Notes: generated by a model not told the origin, from the sequence alone. A stretch of 64,000 bases of DNA from Halomonas sp. PR-M31 (GCF_001039575.1 NZ_JIBT01000011.1:25033-89032), one strand, 5' to 3'; positions 1 to 10,852 are shown, numbered from the stretch's first letter. Translations and numbers: made by a program.

Positions 1-753
1 GCCTTGTTTGGCAATACGCAGGCGACGTTCGCCATCGTCTAGCACCACTTCGTTATTGGACTGATAAATGCGGTCGATGGCGCCGCGGATACCGGGTTCG
101 CCCTGCTGTACGCCTTCAGCGAAACCCTTGAGCTTGTCGAGATAGCGGGCGCCGGCCAGTCCTTCAAGATTGCAGCGATGAGCGTGTGACACCTGAAGGT
201 AGGTGTGCAAGGCTCCGGTGAGCTTGACCGGGGTGGTGCCCCGATGCTCGGTAATCAGCTCGACGTGCAGGCGCTGTGCATTGGCCTGAATCACCGCCCG
301 GGGGGCGAGCTGTTCGTGCAGACGGATCTCGGGGGAGAGATGCAGTTCGATGCCGTCCTCGTGCTCGTCCGTTGCATCCAGGCGCCACTGCGCCTTGCGG
401 GCGGGGCCATGCATTACCCCTTGACCATCCGGCGACTCGTTGGCAAACCAGGGCCAGCACAGTGGAATACCGCCGCGAATTGCATCGGGCACTGGCTGAG
501 GAGTTGGCGTCATCCAAAGCCAGCCCTGTGGCGCCACCGACGTGGCATCGACTTCGGGTAGTCGCTCGGTGTCGGAGGCGGGTAGTCGCTCAGCTTTGGG
601 AGCGGGTAAAAAATGCAGCACCTGCGCCCCTTGCAGAGAGACGACAAGCTCCCCCCAAGGCTCGCGAGCCAGCCAGACCTGCCTGCCCTGCCAGGTGTCG
701 AGACGTTGGTCCTGAGTGGCATCGAGTAGCTGACGCAGGGATGTCGGAATCAT
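1..753 (-). CDS. D-hexose-6-phosphate mutarotase (YeaD-like aldose 1-epimerase family), 3' end cut by the window
   Basis: I translated the reverse strand from the ATG at 753 and found an open frame of 251 codons that runs off the left edge. It carries hallmarks of the YeaD group: GGIPLCWPWF near residues 94-103, an HGPAR motif near 115-119 (HGFAR in relatives) and ALHTYLQVSH further on. Family members are close to 300 residues, so roughly 45 are missing. The enzyme interconverts alpha and beta anomers of glucose 6-phosphate and related sugars in the cytoplasm. Its ATG overlaps the stop codon of glk (ATGA), so translation is probably coupled. The context with glk and edd fits sugar-phosphate entry into the Entner-Doudoroff route. 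Confidence 0.85.
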   Translation of the reverse strand, partial: MIPTSLRQLLDATQDQRLDTWQGRQVWLAREPWGELVVSLQGAQVLHFLPAPKAERLPASDTERLPEVDATSVAPQGWLWMTPTPQPVPDAIRGGIPLCWPWFANESPDGQGVMHGPARKAQWRLDATDEHEDGIELHLSPEIRLHEQLAPRAVIQANAQRLHVELITEHRGTTPVKLTGALHTYLQVSHAHRCNLEGLAGARYLDKLKGFAEGVQQGEPGIRGAIDRIYQSNNEVVLDDGERRLRIAKQG

Positions 754-1754
754 TCAACCTCCTTGTTATGCAGCGCCTCTGCGGCGCCAAGTAAACCTGT
801 CCAAGGTGCGTTGACCACCCAGACAGGAATGCGCTCATTGTAAGCACTCATGCGTCCTTTGTCGGTGAACGCTTCGCGAAAGCGACTGCGTTGCAACCAG
901 TCGATGAGTCGCGGCAAGATCCCACCGCACAGGTATATGCCGCCGTGAGCGCCAATCATCAGGGCCGCATCGCCGCAGACATCCCCCAAAATTTTCAGAA
1001 AACGCAGCAGTACTTCTTCGGCAAGGGCATCCCCAGCCCGGGCCGCACCGGTCACTTCTGCAGCGGAATTATAGCGTGGCGCCTGGGCCGCAAGGTCGGC
1101 ATGAGCGCGGTACAGGTCAAGCAGCCCTTGGCCACATAGCAAACGCTCCACGGAAACGCGACCGTACTTCTCTTGAAAATAACCCAACAACTCGCGTTCC
1201 CGGTCATCCGTAGGGGCGAAGGTAACATGACCGCCTTCGGTGGGTAGCGGAATCCAGTTGTTCTGGCCTGGGAAAAGCCCTGCAACGCCGAGCCCGGTTC
1301 CGGGCCCTATGATCAGACGGGCGCGATGAGGCTCGCTTGTGCCAGTGTTTATGCTAATCAATTCATCCGCTAGAAGATGAGGCACGCCCAGAGCCTGAGC
1401 AGTGAAGTCGTTAATCACCTTGAACAGCGAAAGGCCTAGCGCGTCTTTCACTCGGCGTTTGGAAAAGCGCCAAGCGTTGTTGGTCATGCTCACTTCGTCG
1501 TCGTGTACCGGACAAGCGAAGGCAAGGCATGCTTCTTGTGGCGCAAGTGCCCCGGCAGCGCCAACCCGTTTCAGATAGTCACGAATGGCATCTTCCAGTC
1601 GGAGATAGTCGGCGCAACGAAGAATTAGAATATGTTCAAGCTCGAAGGAGCCCTGCTTGACCAAAGCAAAGCGTGCATTGGTACCGCCAATGTCTCCGAT
1701 CAGTGCCGTTTCAAGCATGTTCGAACGCCTATCTGAGCTCATGTCTGGCTTCAT
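750..1754 (-). CDS. glk: Glucokinase
   Basis: Bacterial-type (non-ROK) glucokinase that phosphorylates glucose with ATP to glucose 6-phosphate. The phosphate-binding motif [13 protein letters not shown] lies near the N-terminus. A family-typical central stretch [12 protein letters not shown] and [12 protein letters not shown] follow, then the C-terminal LCGGILPRL. The length of 334 residues fits the family. The listed start overlaps the edd stop (ATGA). An in-frame ATG at 1718, giving [12 protein letters not shown], matches the usual N-terminus of the family better, so the first 12 residues may not be translated. Upstream edd and downstream mutarotase overlap it by four bases each, indicating one edd-glk-mutarotase transcript. 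Confidence 0.92.
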   Translation of the reverse strand: MKPDMSSDRRSNMLETALIGDIGGTNARFALVKQGSFELEHILILRCADYLRLEDAIRDYLKRVGAAGALAPQEACLAFACPVHDDEVSMTNNAWRFSKRRVKDALGLSLFKVINDFTAQALGVPHLLADELISINTGTSEPHRARLIIGPGTGLGVAGLFPGQNNWIPLPTEGGHVTFAPTDDRERELLGYFQEKYGRVSVERLLCGQGLLDLYRAHADLAAQAPRYNSAAEVTGAARAGDALAEEVLLRFLKILGDVCGDAALMIGAHGGIYLCGGILPRLIDWLQRSRFREAFTDKGRMSAYNERIPVWVVNAPWTGLLGAAEALHNKEVE

Positions 1755-3606
1755 GCCCGATCGGTGCCTCTTGCCAGGTCCTGATCCTCAAAGCCGCCAA
1801 AGACCGAAGCGCCGTCTTCCGCGCCATTGACCAGTTGACGAAAGCCCGCGAACAGCTCGCGTCCCATGCCATAACGATAGTGTTCCAGATCCATGACGGT
1901 AGCGTCCCTGGCCTGCCATTCCGCCTCGTCTACCACTGCGCTCAGCTCGCCCCTGTCCGCATTCAGGCGCGCAACGTCGCCTTCACGCAACTTGGCCAAG
2001 GGTCCGCCGTCGATGGCCTCCGGGGTCATATGGATGGCAGCGGGCACCTTGCCGGACGCCCCGGACATGCGGCCATCCGTCACCAGCGCCACCTGATAGC
2101 CGCGATCCTGCAGGACACCCAGATAGGGGGTGAGCTTGTGCAACTCCGGCATGCCGTTGGCTCGTGGGCCCTGGAAGCGCACTACCACAATGACATCACG
2201 GTCGAGCTCGCCCGCATCGAAGGCCGCCTTGACTTCGTTTTGATCGCTGAATAGGCGTACCGGTGCTTCCACCACACGGTGCTCGGGTTTGACCGCGGAC
2301 ACCTTGATGACACCACGACCCAGGTTGCCGTTGAGCACGGTCAGACCGCCGGTCGGGGAAAATGGCTCGGAAACCGGGCGTAGAATGTCCAGATCCAGGC
2401 TTTGAGTCGGGCCTTGGCGCCATACCAGTCGGCCATCCTCGAGAAAGGGCTCCTGAGTATAGTCAGATAGATCGCCGCCGAATACGCAGGAAATGTCCCC
2501 ATGAATCAACCCGGCATCGAGCAGCTCGCGAATCAAAAAGCTCATGCCGCCGGCCGCCTGGAAGTGATTCACATCTGCCTGCCCGTTAGGGTAGATGCGG
2601 GTCAGGCTCGGCGTTACGGCGGAAAGCTCGGTAAAATCGTCCCAGGTGAGGGTAAGACCTACCGCCCCCGCCATGGCAACCAGATGCAGCGTGTGATTGG
2701 TGGAGCCGCCGGAGGCGAGCAGCCCGACGACGGCATTGACGATGGCTTTTTCGTCGATCTGCTGCCAGAACGGCCGATAGCGACCGCCGGGTTCGCTATT
2801 GCGAATCGCCTGTTCCGCAGCGTAGCGGGTCAGCGCTTCGCGCAGAGGAGTATTAGGGTTGATAAAGGAGGCGCCGGGTAGATGCAGCCCCATCATTTCC
2901 ATCATCAATTGATTGGAATTGGCGGTGCCGTAAAACGTGCAGGTGCCCGGGCTGTGATAGGACTCGGATTCGGCTTCGAGCAGTTCGTCACGACCGACCT
3001 TGCCCTCGGTATATAGCTGCCGTATGCGGGCCTTCTCGCTGTTGGGAAGTCCGCTGGGCATTGGCCCCCCAGGAACGAAGATCGTGGGCAAATGACCAAA
3101 GCGTGCAGCACCTATGAACAGACCCGGCACGATCTTGTCACAAATACCCAGGAGCAATGCCGCATCGAACATATTGTGAGATAGCGCCACGGCGGTAGCA
3201 TGGCGATGGTGTCGCGAGAAAAGAGCGACAGTTCCATGCCCGGTTGACCTTGGGTCACGCCGTCACACATGGCCGGTACGCCCCCGGCGAACTGCGCAGT
3301 GGAGCCCATTTGGCGCGCTGCTTCCTTGATCATTTCAGGAAAGGGAGCCAATGGCTGATGAGCGGAAAGCATGTCGTTATATGACGAAACTATGCCCAGG
3401 TTGGCGCTATTGGTCAGCTTCAACCGATCCTTGTCTTCGCTGCCGCAGGCGGCGAAGCCGTGGGCAAGGTTGCCGCAGGAAAGTTCACCACGGTGTACAC
3501 CTTGACGATGCTGATCCTGCATATGGCGTTCATAGCTTGCACGTCGCTCTTGGGAGCGTTCGCGAATGCGGCGAGTGACCTGAGCGACGGTGGGATGGAT
3601 GTTCAT
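1751..3606 (-). pseudogene. edd: Phosphogluconate dehydratase, frameshifted (one base missing near 3199)
   Basis: First enzyme of the Entner-Doudoroff pathway, converting 6-phosphogluconate to 2-keto-3-deoxy-6-phosphogluconate; an iron-sulfur dehydratase of the IlvD/Edd family. The N-terminal part starts at ATG 3606 behind a GAGG site and contains [29 protein letters not shown] and [20 protein letters not shown]. It then breaks after DTIAM. The rest resumes one frame over as [20 protein letters not shown] and runs to the end at 1751. Restoring one base (GCC instead of GC on the plus strand at about 3199) gives an uninterrupted protein of about 618 residues, as in other Edd proteins. A base-calling deletion is more likely than true loss. 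A possible -10 TATAAT (plus-strand ATTATA at 3688-3693) faces this gene, without a good -35. Confidence 0.9.
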
Positions 3607-3800
3607 GGAAGCCTCTATCGGTAATTGAGTCGCAATGTGCGTAAACTTAACAAAAAATGAGTTGAACGTCCCTGGGTTGTGAACCAAATTATAGGTAAAT
3701 CCTAGGAGTGTTTTCTTGAAATCGCTCCTTGGTCACGGACCGGGACAGCATCATCCGACCTCACTATCGCTTCATGTTAGCTTGCTGCAGGAGACCCATC

Positions 3801-4802
3801 ATGACGTTACGCATAGCAATCAATGGATTCGGGCGCATTGGCCGCAACGTCGTGCGCGCGCTTTACGAAAATTTCTATCGCGATCAGGTTCAAGTCGTCG
3901 CCATCAACGACCTGAGCGATCCGGAAACGAACGCACGTCTTCTCAAGTATGACAGCGTTCACGGCCTGTTCGGTTATACGATCGAGCACGACGAGAATTC
4001 TCTCAGTGTCGCCGGCGACCGTATCAATATCTATGCCGAACGTGATCCCTCCAAGCTGCCTTGGGCGGATCTGGAAATCGATCTGGTCATGGAATGCAGC
4101 GGACTTTTCAAGAAGCGCGAGGAAGCCGCAAAACATCTGGATGCCGGTGCGCAATCCGTGCTGATCTCGGCACCAAGCCCGGATGCAGATGCCATGATCG
4201 TTTATGGCGTCAATGAGCATGTGCTCACCGCTGAGCATCGGGTGGTCTCCAATGCCTCTTGTACCACCAATTGTCTGGCACCAGTTGCCAAGGCGCTACA
4301 TGAAGGCGTCGGCATCGAAAGCGGTTTGATGACCACGATACATGCCTACACCAACGATCAGAATCTATCCGATGCCTATCATAAGGATCCGTTCAGGGCG
4401 CGTAGTGCCACCCAGTCAATGATTCCCACCAAGACCGGCGCGGCGGCAGCGGTAGGGCGCGTATTGCCGGACCTTGAGGGCAAGTTTGACGGCCTGGCGG
4501 TGCGGGTGCCGGTAATTAATGTGTCCCTAGTGGATCTGGTGTTCACCGCCAGCCGGGAAACTACCAAGGAAGAGGTCAACGCAATAGTGGAGGCCGCTGC
4601 CGAGCAGTCGCCGATACTTGCGGTCAATGCGCAGCCTCTGGTCTCCATCGACTTCAATCACGATGCCCATTCTTCCATCTTTGATACCAATCACACCCGG
4701 GTGAGCGGTCGGCTGGTCAAGGTCATGGCCTGGTATGACAATGAATGGGGATTTTCCAATCGTATGCTGGACACGGCGCTGGCCATGCAGGTAGCCAGGT
4801 GA
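3801..4802 (+). CDS. gap: Glyceraldehyde-3-phosphate dehydrogenase, type I
   Basis: Oxidises and phosphorylates glyceraldehyde 3-phosphate to 1,3-bisphosphoglycerate with NAD. The NAD-binding INGFGRIGR lies at residues 7-15 and an Asp follows IN at 36-37, which is typical of NAD-preferring enzymes. The catalytic Cys is residue 154 in SNASCTTNC. The C-terminal [12 protein letters not shown] motif is complete. At 333 residues it has the standard length. The ATG at 3801 has CAGGAG eight bases upstream. Longer in-frame openings from 3729 were rejected because the homologous N-terminus begins at 3801. The gene is divergent from edd and ends in a strong terminator. I looked for a HexR-type palindrome in the edd-gap gap and saw none convincing. 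Confidence 0.96.
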   Translation: MTLRIAINGFGRIGRNVVRALYENFYRDQVQVVAINDLSDPETNARLLKYDSVHGLFGYTIEHDENSLSVAGDRINIYAERDPSKLPWADLEIDLVMECSGLFKKREEAAKHLDAGAQSVLISAPSPDADAMIVYGVNEHVLTAEHRVVSNASCTTNCLAPVAKALHEGVGIESGLMTTIHAYTNDQNLSDAYHKDPFRARSATQSMIPTKTGAAAAVGRVLPDLEGKFDGLAVRVPVINVSLVDLVFTASRETTKEEVNAIVEAAAEQSPILAVNAQPLVSIDFNHDAHSSIFDTNHTRVSGRLVKVMAWYDNEWGFSNRMLDTALAMQVAR

Positions 4803-4818
4803 GTCGGCTGACCTGCTA

Positions 4819-4869
4819 AAAGCATTTCGGAATGCTTTAGGGTAGAGGATACCTTCGGGTATCCTTTTT
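4819..4869 (+). terminator. Two tandem hairpins after gap; the second is a classical intrinsic terminator
   Basis: The first hairpin (4819-4838) has an 8-bp perfect stem, AAAGCATT/AATGCTTT, around TCGG. The second (4846-4865) has stem AGGATACC/GGTATCCT around a TTCG tetraloop and runs straight into TTTTT. Confidence 0.9.
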
Positions 4870-5213
4870 CTATTGGCACGCCCTATGGATTACGGCTTTG
4901 AGATTCACTATCATTCGAAGCCATCTCGACGGTCGACCAAGTGTCGAGGTTGATCGCTGTTCCAGCTCTATCCTTGTGTGCGATGCTCTGTCACTATGTT
5001 ATTGCTAATCATAGTTAGCCGCATTTCTGGTTATCGATGATGTCGTATTTGATAGTGATGCCAACATTTCGCACCATCTAAATAATACGCTGGCGTCTTA
5101 ATAGTTCATCATTATTAGCAGATTACGCTATCAGCGTGGGTATCGTCGACAATATCATTGGCCACATGCGTGAACGTGACGTCTGTGAATAAACGTTCAG
5201 GGATCATATAAGC
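4870..5213. other. Intergenic region without recognisable gene (about 345 bases)
   Basis: This stretch is visibly richer in A and T than its surroundings and has no supported reading frame on either strand. A short inverted repeat, GCTAA...TTAGC, lies near 5005-5021. It presumably holds the promoter of the downstream cyclase, but I could not pick a convincing -35/-10 pair. A CAGGGA ribosome site precedes the ATG at 5214. Confidence 0.5.
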
Positions 5214-6887
5214 ATGTCTTCTTCTTTGCTGAAGCTCCCGACGGCAGCGCTCGACAAGTTGTTGCAAGTTGTCCCGGCGGTGATTTATGCCACGAACGTC
5301 GATTGGTGGCAGGGACGGCTGCACTATGCCTGTCAAGGTATCGAGCCCCTATGCGGGCTTGGCCGTGATGTGCTTGAAGCCGAGCCGGAGCGCTGGCTGG
5401 CGCTGCTGACCGAGGAGTCGCGTCACCGCGCCCAGGCGAGACTGAAGCATGCCATCGATACAGACTGCGAGCGCGTATCCCTCAACTACACCTTGCAAAC
5501 GTCTCAGGGTGAGTGGCGTCATCTTCAAGACGACATCATCCTGCATCGCAATGAGTCCGATAAGGTCACGGAGCTGGTCGGCTCATTGGTCGATGTCACC
5601 AAGCGTCAGACCCTGCTTGGGCGCTTCGAGGAGTTGAGCGACCAGCTTCCTGGCGCCTTGTACCAATGTCGTTTGAGCACGAATGGGCGTTTGACCTTTC
5701 CCCTGGTGAGCTCCGGGGCAAAGCGGCTGTTCGGTATGTCTCCAGCGGCACTCGTCGAAAGTGCGGAAGAAGCCATCGGCCGCGTGCATCCGGACGATAC
5801 CGAGACGTTATGGCGCAACATTCAGCGTAGTGCGCTGCGCTTGAGTGTCTGGCGCTGCGAGTTTCGCTATCGTCATCCCCATGGCTATCAGCTCTGGGTG
5901 TCCGGCCATGCAACGCCGCAGCGGGAAGCGGACGGCAGCGTGCTATGGCATGGCTTTTGTGAAGACGTCACCCTTCATAAACAGGCTCAGCTGGCCCTCA
6001 TCGAAAGCGAGCGACGCTATCGGTTCATCATCGAGCAGGTAAGCGACTTGATCATGCTGTTCGACTCCGATGGCGTCTGTCGTTTCGCATCTCCATCGAT
6101 AGAAACCATGCTGGGCTACACTGCAGAGGATCTTTACGGTCGGGCGCTGATCGAGCTGCTGCCCCCGGATGATGCGCCGCGGATACAGCGACGGCTGCAC
6201 GAAGCGTCGTGTCAGGGTAAGGGCCAGCAGCTTGAGCTGCGGGTGCGTCACTGTCAGGGCCATTATGTATGGCTGGAAATCAGCTGCTCACCCTATGTCA
6301 GCCCGCTGACCAATCGCTACGAGTGGATTCTGGGGGTGGTGCGTGATGTAACTACCCGCAAGCTGCGGGAAATGAAGCTGCACGAGATGTCCACTACCGA
6401 CAGTTTGACCGGGGCGCTCAATCGTCGAGCGTTCATGGACTGTATCGAAACGGAGATCAACGCCGCCGATGCCATGCCCTCGCGTCTGTCCTTGGTGATC
6501 TTCGATATCGACAACTTCAAGGCAATCAACGATACCCATGGTCACGCTGCCGGGGATCTGGTGTTGGCAAGCCTTGGCGATATCTGCCGCAGGACACTGC
6601 GCTCCCATGATGTTTTCGGACGCATCGGCGGGGAGGAGTTCGCGTTGGTGCTAAGCGGCCATGCCCTTCATGAAGCCGCCAAACTGGCAGAGCGGCTACG
6701 CCAGGAGTTCGAGGAAACCCGAGTCGAATTCTATGGTCAGTGGCTGAATTTTACCGTCAGCTTCGGCATTGCCGAGCGGCACGATATGGAAACACTCGAA
6801 GCCTTGATGCACCGGGCGGATATGGGACTCTACGCGGCCAAGCGCGGAGGGCGTAACCGCGTTCATCAGGCCCTCTGCGATGAATAG
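5214..6887 (+). CDS. PAS-domain diguanylate cyclase
   Basis: Makes cyclic di-GMP from two GTP. The protein has 557 residues and no membrane segment. The N-terminal two thirds look like three PAS/PAC units: roughly 12-130, 140-255 and 268-388, each closing with a DVT(K/L/T)-type PAC end (LVDVTKRQ, CEDVTLHKQ, VRDVTTRK). The C-terminal GGDEF domain starts near STTDSLTGALNRRAF. Its signature is GGEEF at about 472-476. An intact RxxD inhibitory site (RSHD) sits exactly five residues before it, so product inhibition is expected. FDIDNFKAIND and YAAKRGGRNRV complete the domain. No EAL domain is present. It stands alone between gap and a hydrolase gene. The signal sensed by the PAS domains cannot be read from sequence. 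Confidence 0.93.
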   Translation: MSSSLLKLPTAALDKLLQVVPAVIYATNVDWWQGRLHYACQGIEPLCGLGRDVLEAEPERWLALLTEESRHRAQARLKHAIDTDCERVSLNYTLQTSQGEWRHLQDDIILHRNESDKVTELVGSLVDVTKRQTLLGRFEELSDQLPGALYQCRLSTNGRLTFPLVSSGAKRLFGMSPAALVESAEEAIGRVHPDDTETLWRNIQRSALRLSVWRCEFRYRHPHGYQLWVSGHATPQREADGSVLWHGFCEDVTLHKQAQLALIESERRYRFIIEQVSDLIMLFDSDGVCRFASPSIETMLGYTAEDLYGRALIELLPPDDAPRIQRRLHEASCQGKGQQLELRVRHCQGHYVWLEISCSPYVSPLTNRYEWILGVVRDVTTRKLREMKLHEMSTTDSLTGALNRRAFMDCIETEINAADAMPSRLSLVIFDIDNFKAINDTHGHAAGDLVLASLGDICRRTLRSHDVFGRIGGEEFALVLSGHALHEAAKLAERLRQEFEETRVEFYGQWLNFTVSFGIAERHDMETLEALMHRADMGLYAAKRGGRNRVHQALCDE

Positions 6888-6994
6888 AGAAAAGGTGTGG
6901 CAAGACTGAATGACCGCGGAGACATCAACTCGTCCATGAGCCCCATGGCAAGCCATGCTATGGTAAAAACAAAGATAAACAAGGAGGCTCTGGC

Positions 6995-7849
6995 ATGCGG
7001 ATACTTTTTATACTGTTCTGGCTGCTAGGGGGCACAATGACGAGTGTCGCCATGGCACAGACTCAAACATCGCCCGTGGATATGGAACTCAAGACAAACA
7101 TCAAGACGGGGCCCGAGGTCAAAGGAGAGTCTTTCACCTATTCGACAGGCGGCGAGACCTACGAAGGTTATCTGGCACGCAACGCCAATGACGATGAGCC
7201 TCGCCCCGCAGTGATCCTGGTGCACGAATGGTGGGGGTTGAACGACTATACCCGGGCCCGGGCCGATCAGCTTGCCGCCTTGGGCTTCGTGGCGCTGGCC
7301 GTGGACATGTATGGAGACGGTCAGATAGCCACTCACCCGGATGAAGCCGGCATGTTTTCGAGCCAGGTCATGAAGGATTGGCCATCGGCTCGGGCGCGAC
7401 TCGAAGCGGCCATGGCCAGTCTGCGCGAAAGCCCCTGGGTGGATAAGGACAAAGGCATGGCGGCTATGGGCTATTGTTTCGGCGGTGGGGTGGTCATGAA
7501 CATGGCCCTTTCCGGCATGCCCATCAAAGCGGCGATCAGCTTTCATGGTAGTCCTACCCAAGCGGCCTCTAATCCTCAGGCTTTCGAAGGTGTTGTAAAG
7601 ATTTACAACGGCGCCCAGGATCCGCTGGTCAAGCGAGAAGATTTAACGGCGATGGCTCAGGCACTCGGTGCCCAGGGCGCACAGGTCGAGATCATCAATT
7701 ATCCCGGGGCCACTCATGGTTTCACCAACCCCGGGGCGGATAAGGCGGCAGAACAGTTCGACCTACCACTCGCCTATGATGCCGCCGCAGACGCGGCTTC
7801 CTGGCAGGCCGCCTTACTGACCCTGGACAAGGTCTTGAACGGCAACTGA
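6995..7849 (+). CDS. Exported dienelactone hydrolase family protein
   Basis: Alpha/beta hydrolase of the dienelactone hydrolase family, 284 residues. The first 22 or so residues form a signal peptide (hydrophobic run, then a VAMAQ cleavage region), so it should act in the periplasm. The nucleophile is Cys161 in MGYCFGGG. Other landmarks are VHEWWGLNDY near the oxyanion side, an Asp in the QDPLVKRED region and His in ATHGFTNP. The true substrate is unknown; many such paralogues are not chlorocatechol enzymes. The ATG at 6995 has an excellent AAGGAGG site at 6981. The next gene starts 23 bases after its stop, suggesting an operon with the FemAB-like protein and the Kef antiporter. Confidence 0.88.
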   Translation: MRILFILFWLLGGTMTSVAMAQTQTSPVDMELKTNIKTGPEVKGESFTYSTGGETYEGYLARNANDDEPRPAVILVHEWWGLNDYTRARADQLAALGFVALAVDMYGDGQIATHPDEAGMFSSQVMKDWPSARARLEAAMASLRESPWVDKDKGMAAMGYCFGGGVVMNMALSGMPIKAAISFHGSPTQAASNPQAFEGVVKIYNGAQDPLVKREDLTAMAQALGAQGAQVEIINYPGATHGFTNPGADKAAEQFDLPLAYDAAADAASWQAALLTLDKVLNGN

Positions 7850-7872
7850 TAGGCGCTACGTCAGGAGAAAAG

Positions 7873-9036
7873 ATGCGCTTCGAGGTACACAGTATTGCCT
7901 CCATGGAGGCTGTACCTGCAATGCAATGGAATGCGTTGATCGATGCCGACCAGCCTTTTTTGCGCCATGAATTTCTGCATGCGCTAGAGGCCTCTGGGGC
8001 GGTGACATCCGCTACCGGTTGGACACCGGCGCATTTACTGGTCTGGCAAGATGACGTTTTGGTAGCGGCGATGCCGCGCTACTACAAGCGCCATTCCCGA
8101 GGCGAGTATGTGTTCGACTGGTCCTGGGCGGACGCTTGGGAACGAGCCGGCGGCGATTACTATCCAAAGGCATTGACGGCGATCCCGTACACACCGGCGC
8201 CGGGCACGCGAACGGCCATCAGTACGCGGGTCGAAAACCCCGATGCCGTGTTTGCGGCTCTGGCGGAACATTGCTGCGACGAGAGTCTTTCAAGCTGGCA
8301 TCTACTGTTCGCCGAGGACAAAGAGGTCGATGCCTGGAAAACCGCAGTGCCTGAGCTGATCGAACGCCGGGGAGTACAGTTCCAGTGGCAGGATTCAGGG
8401 TTTGGCAATTTCGATGGATTTCTTGCCAGCATGAGCTCCAAACGGCGCAAGGAAATTCGGCGTGAACGTAGGCGTGTCGGGGAGCAGGGAATTACGCTTT
8501 CTCGCCTGACCGGCGACGAGATCGACCCGGCGGCACTTGCACATTTCTACCGCTGCTATCAGATGACCTATATAGAGCGCGGTCAGCGGCCTTATCTCCC
8601 CTTTGATTTCTTCCAGCGCTTGCGACGGACCTTACCCGAGACATTGGTGTTGATTCAGGCGCGAGTGGAAGGGCAGCCAATTGCGTCAGCGCTTTGCCTG
8701 CAAGGTGACAAGACCTTGTATGGCCGTTACTGGGGCAGCGAAGTGGAAGCGGACTGCCTGCATTTTGAAACCTGTTACTACCAGGGCATCGAGCACTGCC
8801 TGACGAACGGACTAACTCGATTCGACCCGGGTACCCAAGGCGAGCACAAGTTAACGCGAGGCTTTGCTCCGAGGCAGCTGCGTTCCTTGCACTATATTGC
8901 CAATCCGGACTTTCGTCGTGCCGTTGCGCATTTCTGCGCGCAGGAACGCACTCATATCGAGTCGTACTACCGTCACGCCCAAAAGCGATTACCGTTCCGA
9001 CACGAAGTGACCATTTCTCAACGAGAATCGTCATGA
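7873..9036 (+). CDS. FemAB-like (DUF482) GNAT-fold protein
   Basis: A 387-residue cytoplasmic protein of the DUF482/FemAB-like family, which has the tandem acetyltransferase fold of peptidoglycan-bridge aminoacyl transferases. It is often labelled a peptidogalycan biosynthesis protein, but its reaction is not established. Recognisable stretches include YVFDWSWADAWERAGGDYYPK, an SSKRRKEIRRERR basic segment, GRYWGSEVEADCLHFETCYY and FDPGTQGEHKLTRGF. An AGGAG site lies just before the ATG. Its stop codon overlaps the start of the Kef antiporter (ATGA), so the two are very likely translated from the same message. Confidence 0.85.
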   Translation: MRFEVHSIASMEAVPAMQWNALIDADQPFLRHEFLHALEASGAVTSATGWTPAHLLVWQDDVLVAAMPRYYKRHSRGEYVFDWSWADAWERAGGDYYPKALTAIPYTPAPGTRTAISTRVENPDAVFAALAEHCCDESLSSWHLLFAEDKEVDAWKTAVPELIERRGVQFQWQDSGFGNFDGFLASMSSKRRKEIRRERRRVGEQGITLSRLTGDEIDPAALAHFYRCYQMTYIERGQRPYLPFDFFQRLRRTLPETLVLIQARVEGQPIASALCLQGDKTLYGRYWGSEVEADCLHFETCYYQGIEHCLTNGLTRFDPGTQGEHKLTRGFAPRQLRSLHYIANPDFRRAVAHFCAQERTHIESYYRHAQKRLPFRHEVTISQRESS

Positions 9037-10852
9037 GCTTTTCGCTCGAAGCGGCGGTGCTACTGGGGGTTGCGATCGTCGCTGTACCGCTGTTTCAGCG
9101 GCTGGGGCTGGGCTCCATTCTGGGCTATTTGAGTGCTGGGCTGTTGCTGGGCCCTTCGGTGACGGGGTTCATTGCCGAGCCCGAGTCCGTGCTGCGCTTT
9201 GCCGAATTCGGCGTGGTCATGCTGTTGTTCATCATCGGTCTTTCCCTCGAGCCTTCTCGGCTATGGACCATGCGCAAGCGTCTTTTCGGTCTGGGTAGCC
9301 TGCAGCTGCTGCCTGCGGCGCGTTACTGACCCCCATCGGGCTGATGCTGGATCTGACCCTGGAGGTGTCGATTCTACTGGGCTTGACCCTTGCGCTATCC
9401 TCCACGGCCTTTGCCCTACAGGTGCTCAACGCACGCCAACAGCTGACGTCCCCTCACGGCCAAACGGCCTTTTCGATCTTGCTTTTTCAGGACCTGGCGG
9501 TCATTCCCCTATTGGCAGCCTTGCCACTGGTCGCCGGCGGCACGAGTCTTTCCTTCGGAGAATCCCTGCTTCTGGTACTGCGTGCCGCAGCGACCGTAGG
9601 CGCCGCCATCGTGTTTGGCAGGCTGATATTCCCTCGGGTACTGGCATTGGTAGCGCGCAGTGAGGTGAGTGAAACCTTTACCGCGGCAGCCTTGTTTCTG
9701 GTATTGGGAATGGCTCTGGTAATGGAGTGGGCGGGGCTCTCCATGGCCCTTGGTGCGTTTCTGGGCGGCGTGCTGCTGGCAGATACCGTTTATCGCCATG
9801 AATTGGAAGCCAACATCGAACCCTTCAAGGGTCTGTTGCTTGGCCTGTTCTTCATTGCCGTGGGCATGTCGGTGAATATGGCCCTGGTTTTCGACAATAT
9901 AGGATGGGTGCTCGCCATCACGCTGCTGACCCTGGCAGGAAAGCTTGTCGTCGTCGCTATCGTCGGCTTGATCGCGCGACTGCCTCATCCGGAAATCCCC
10001 CGTCTGGCAACGGTTATCGCCCAAGGCGGCGAATTCGATTTCGTGTTGTTGACGGCTGGCGTCAGCATCGGAATATTCGAGCAGCGCATCGCCAGTCTGT
10101 GTATCGCGGCGGTCACTCTTTCCATGGCGCTGACGCCGTTTCTTTATCAAATCGGCGAAAGACTGGGAGATCGTCTCAAGCAAAAACAGCCCTACGATGG
10201 CAATTTTGGCGACGATTCGCCCACGGTCTTGATTGCAGGACTAGGCCGCTTTGGGCAGATGGTGGCCCGGGTGCTCAAGTCCCAGAACCTGAACTTCACG
10301 GCCCTCGATCCGAATATTACCCAGGTGGAGTTCATCCGCCGCTTCGGTTCACGCATTTACTATGCAGACGCCACTCGTCTGGATCTGTTGCGTTCAGCAG
10401 GGGCCGAGCAGGCCAAGGTCCTGGTGATTGCCGTGGATGATGAAGAAGCCGCCCTGCGCATTGCGCGTCAGGCTCGGGATCATTTCCCACATCTTCAGGT
10501 GTTTGCCCGGGCGCGTAATCGTCATCACGCCTGGCAGCTGATGGAGCTGGGTGCCAAGGCCGTGGTACGCGAAACCTTTGCTGCCAGCATGGAGATGAGC
10601 AGTGAGGTGCTCAAGAGCATGGGCTATCCTAGCTCCAATGCCCTGGATGCGGTGCGCACCTTTCGCGAGTTCGACAATCAACTGTTCAAGGATTCCTACA
10701 AGCATCGCCATGATATATCGGCACTTGTCGCCGACGACAAGGCAGCCATGGCGGAATTGCAGTCCCTGTTTCAGAAGGGGCAAGTCAAGCAATCAAAGGT
10801 GTCGAAACGCCACAAGAAAGAAACGGAGCAGCAAGAGAATCTCTCGGAGTAA
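9033..10852 (+). pseudogene. Kef-type monovalent cation:proton antiporter (CPA2), frameshifted near 9313
   Basis: Integral membrane potassium/proton antiporter of the KefB/KefC/YbaL type. The first 93 codons give MSFSLEAAVLLGVAIVAVPL and LGYLSAGLLLGPSV, then a stop appears. The protein continues in the next frame as CGALLTPIGLMLDL and runs intact to 10852. Adding one base between the CTG repeats and TGCGGC at about 9313 restores a protein of about 606 residues, the usual size. The membrane part is followed by a cytosolic RCK/TrkA-N domain starting at VLIAGLGRFGQMVARVL with a Rossmann GxGxxG motif. The tail is lysine- and glutamine-rich. It overlaps the FemAB-like gene, and the fructosamine kinase follows 21 bases downstream. 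A sequencing deletion is the likely cause of the break. Confidence 0.88.

Noticed and set aside
3607..3800. HexR-type operator between edd and gap
   Set aside because: Known HexR sites need a TTGT...ACAA-like or TAATT palindrome. Only unpaired half sites were found, so nothing was annotated.
3729..3800. Longer GAPDH start at 3729
   Set aside because: The extra 24 residues have no family counterpart, and a proper ribosome site precedes the ATG at 3801.
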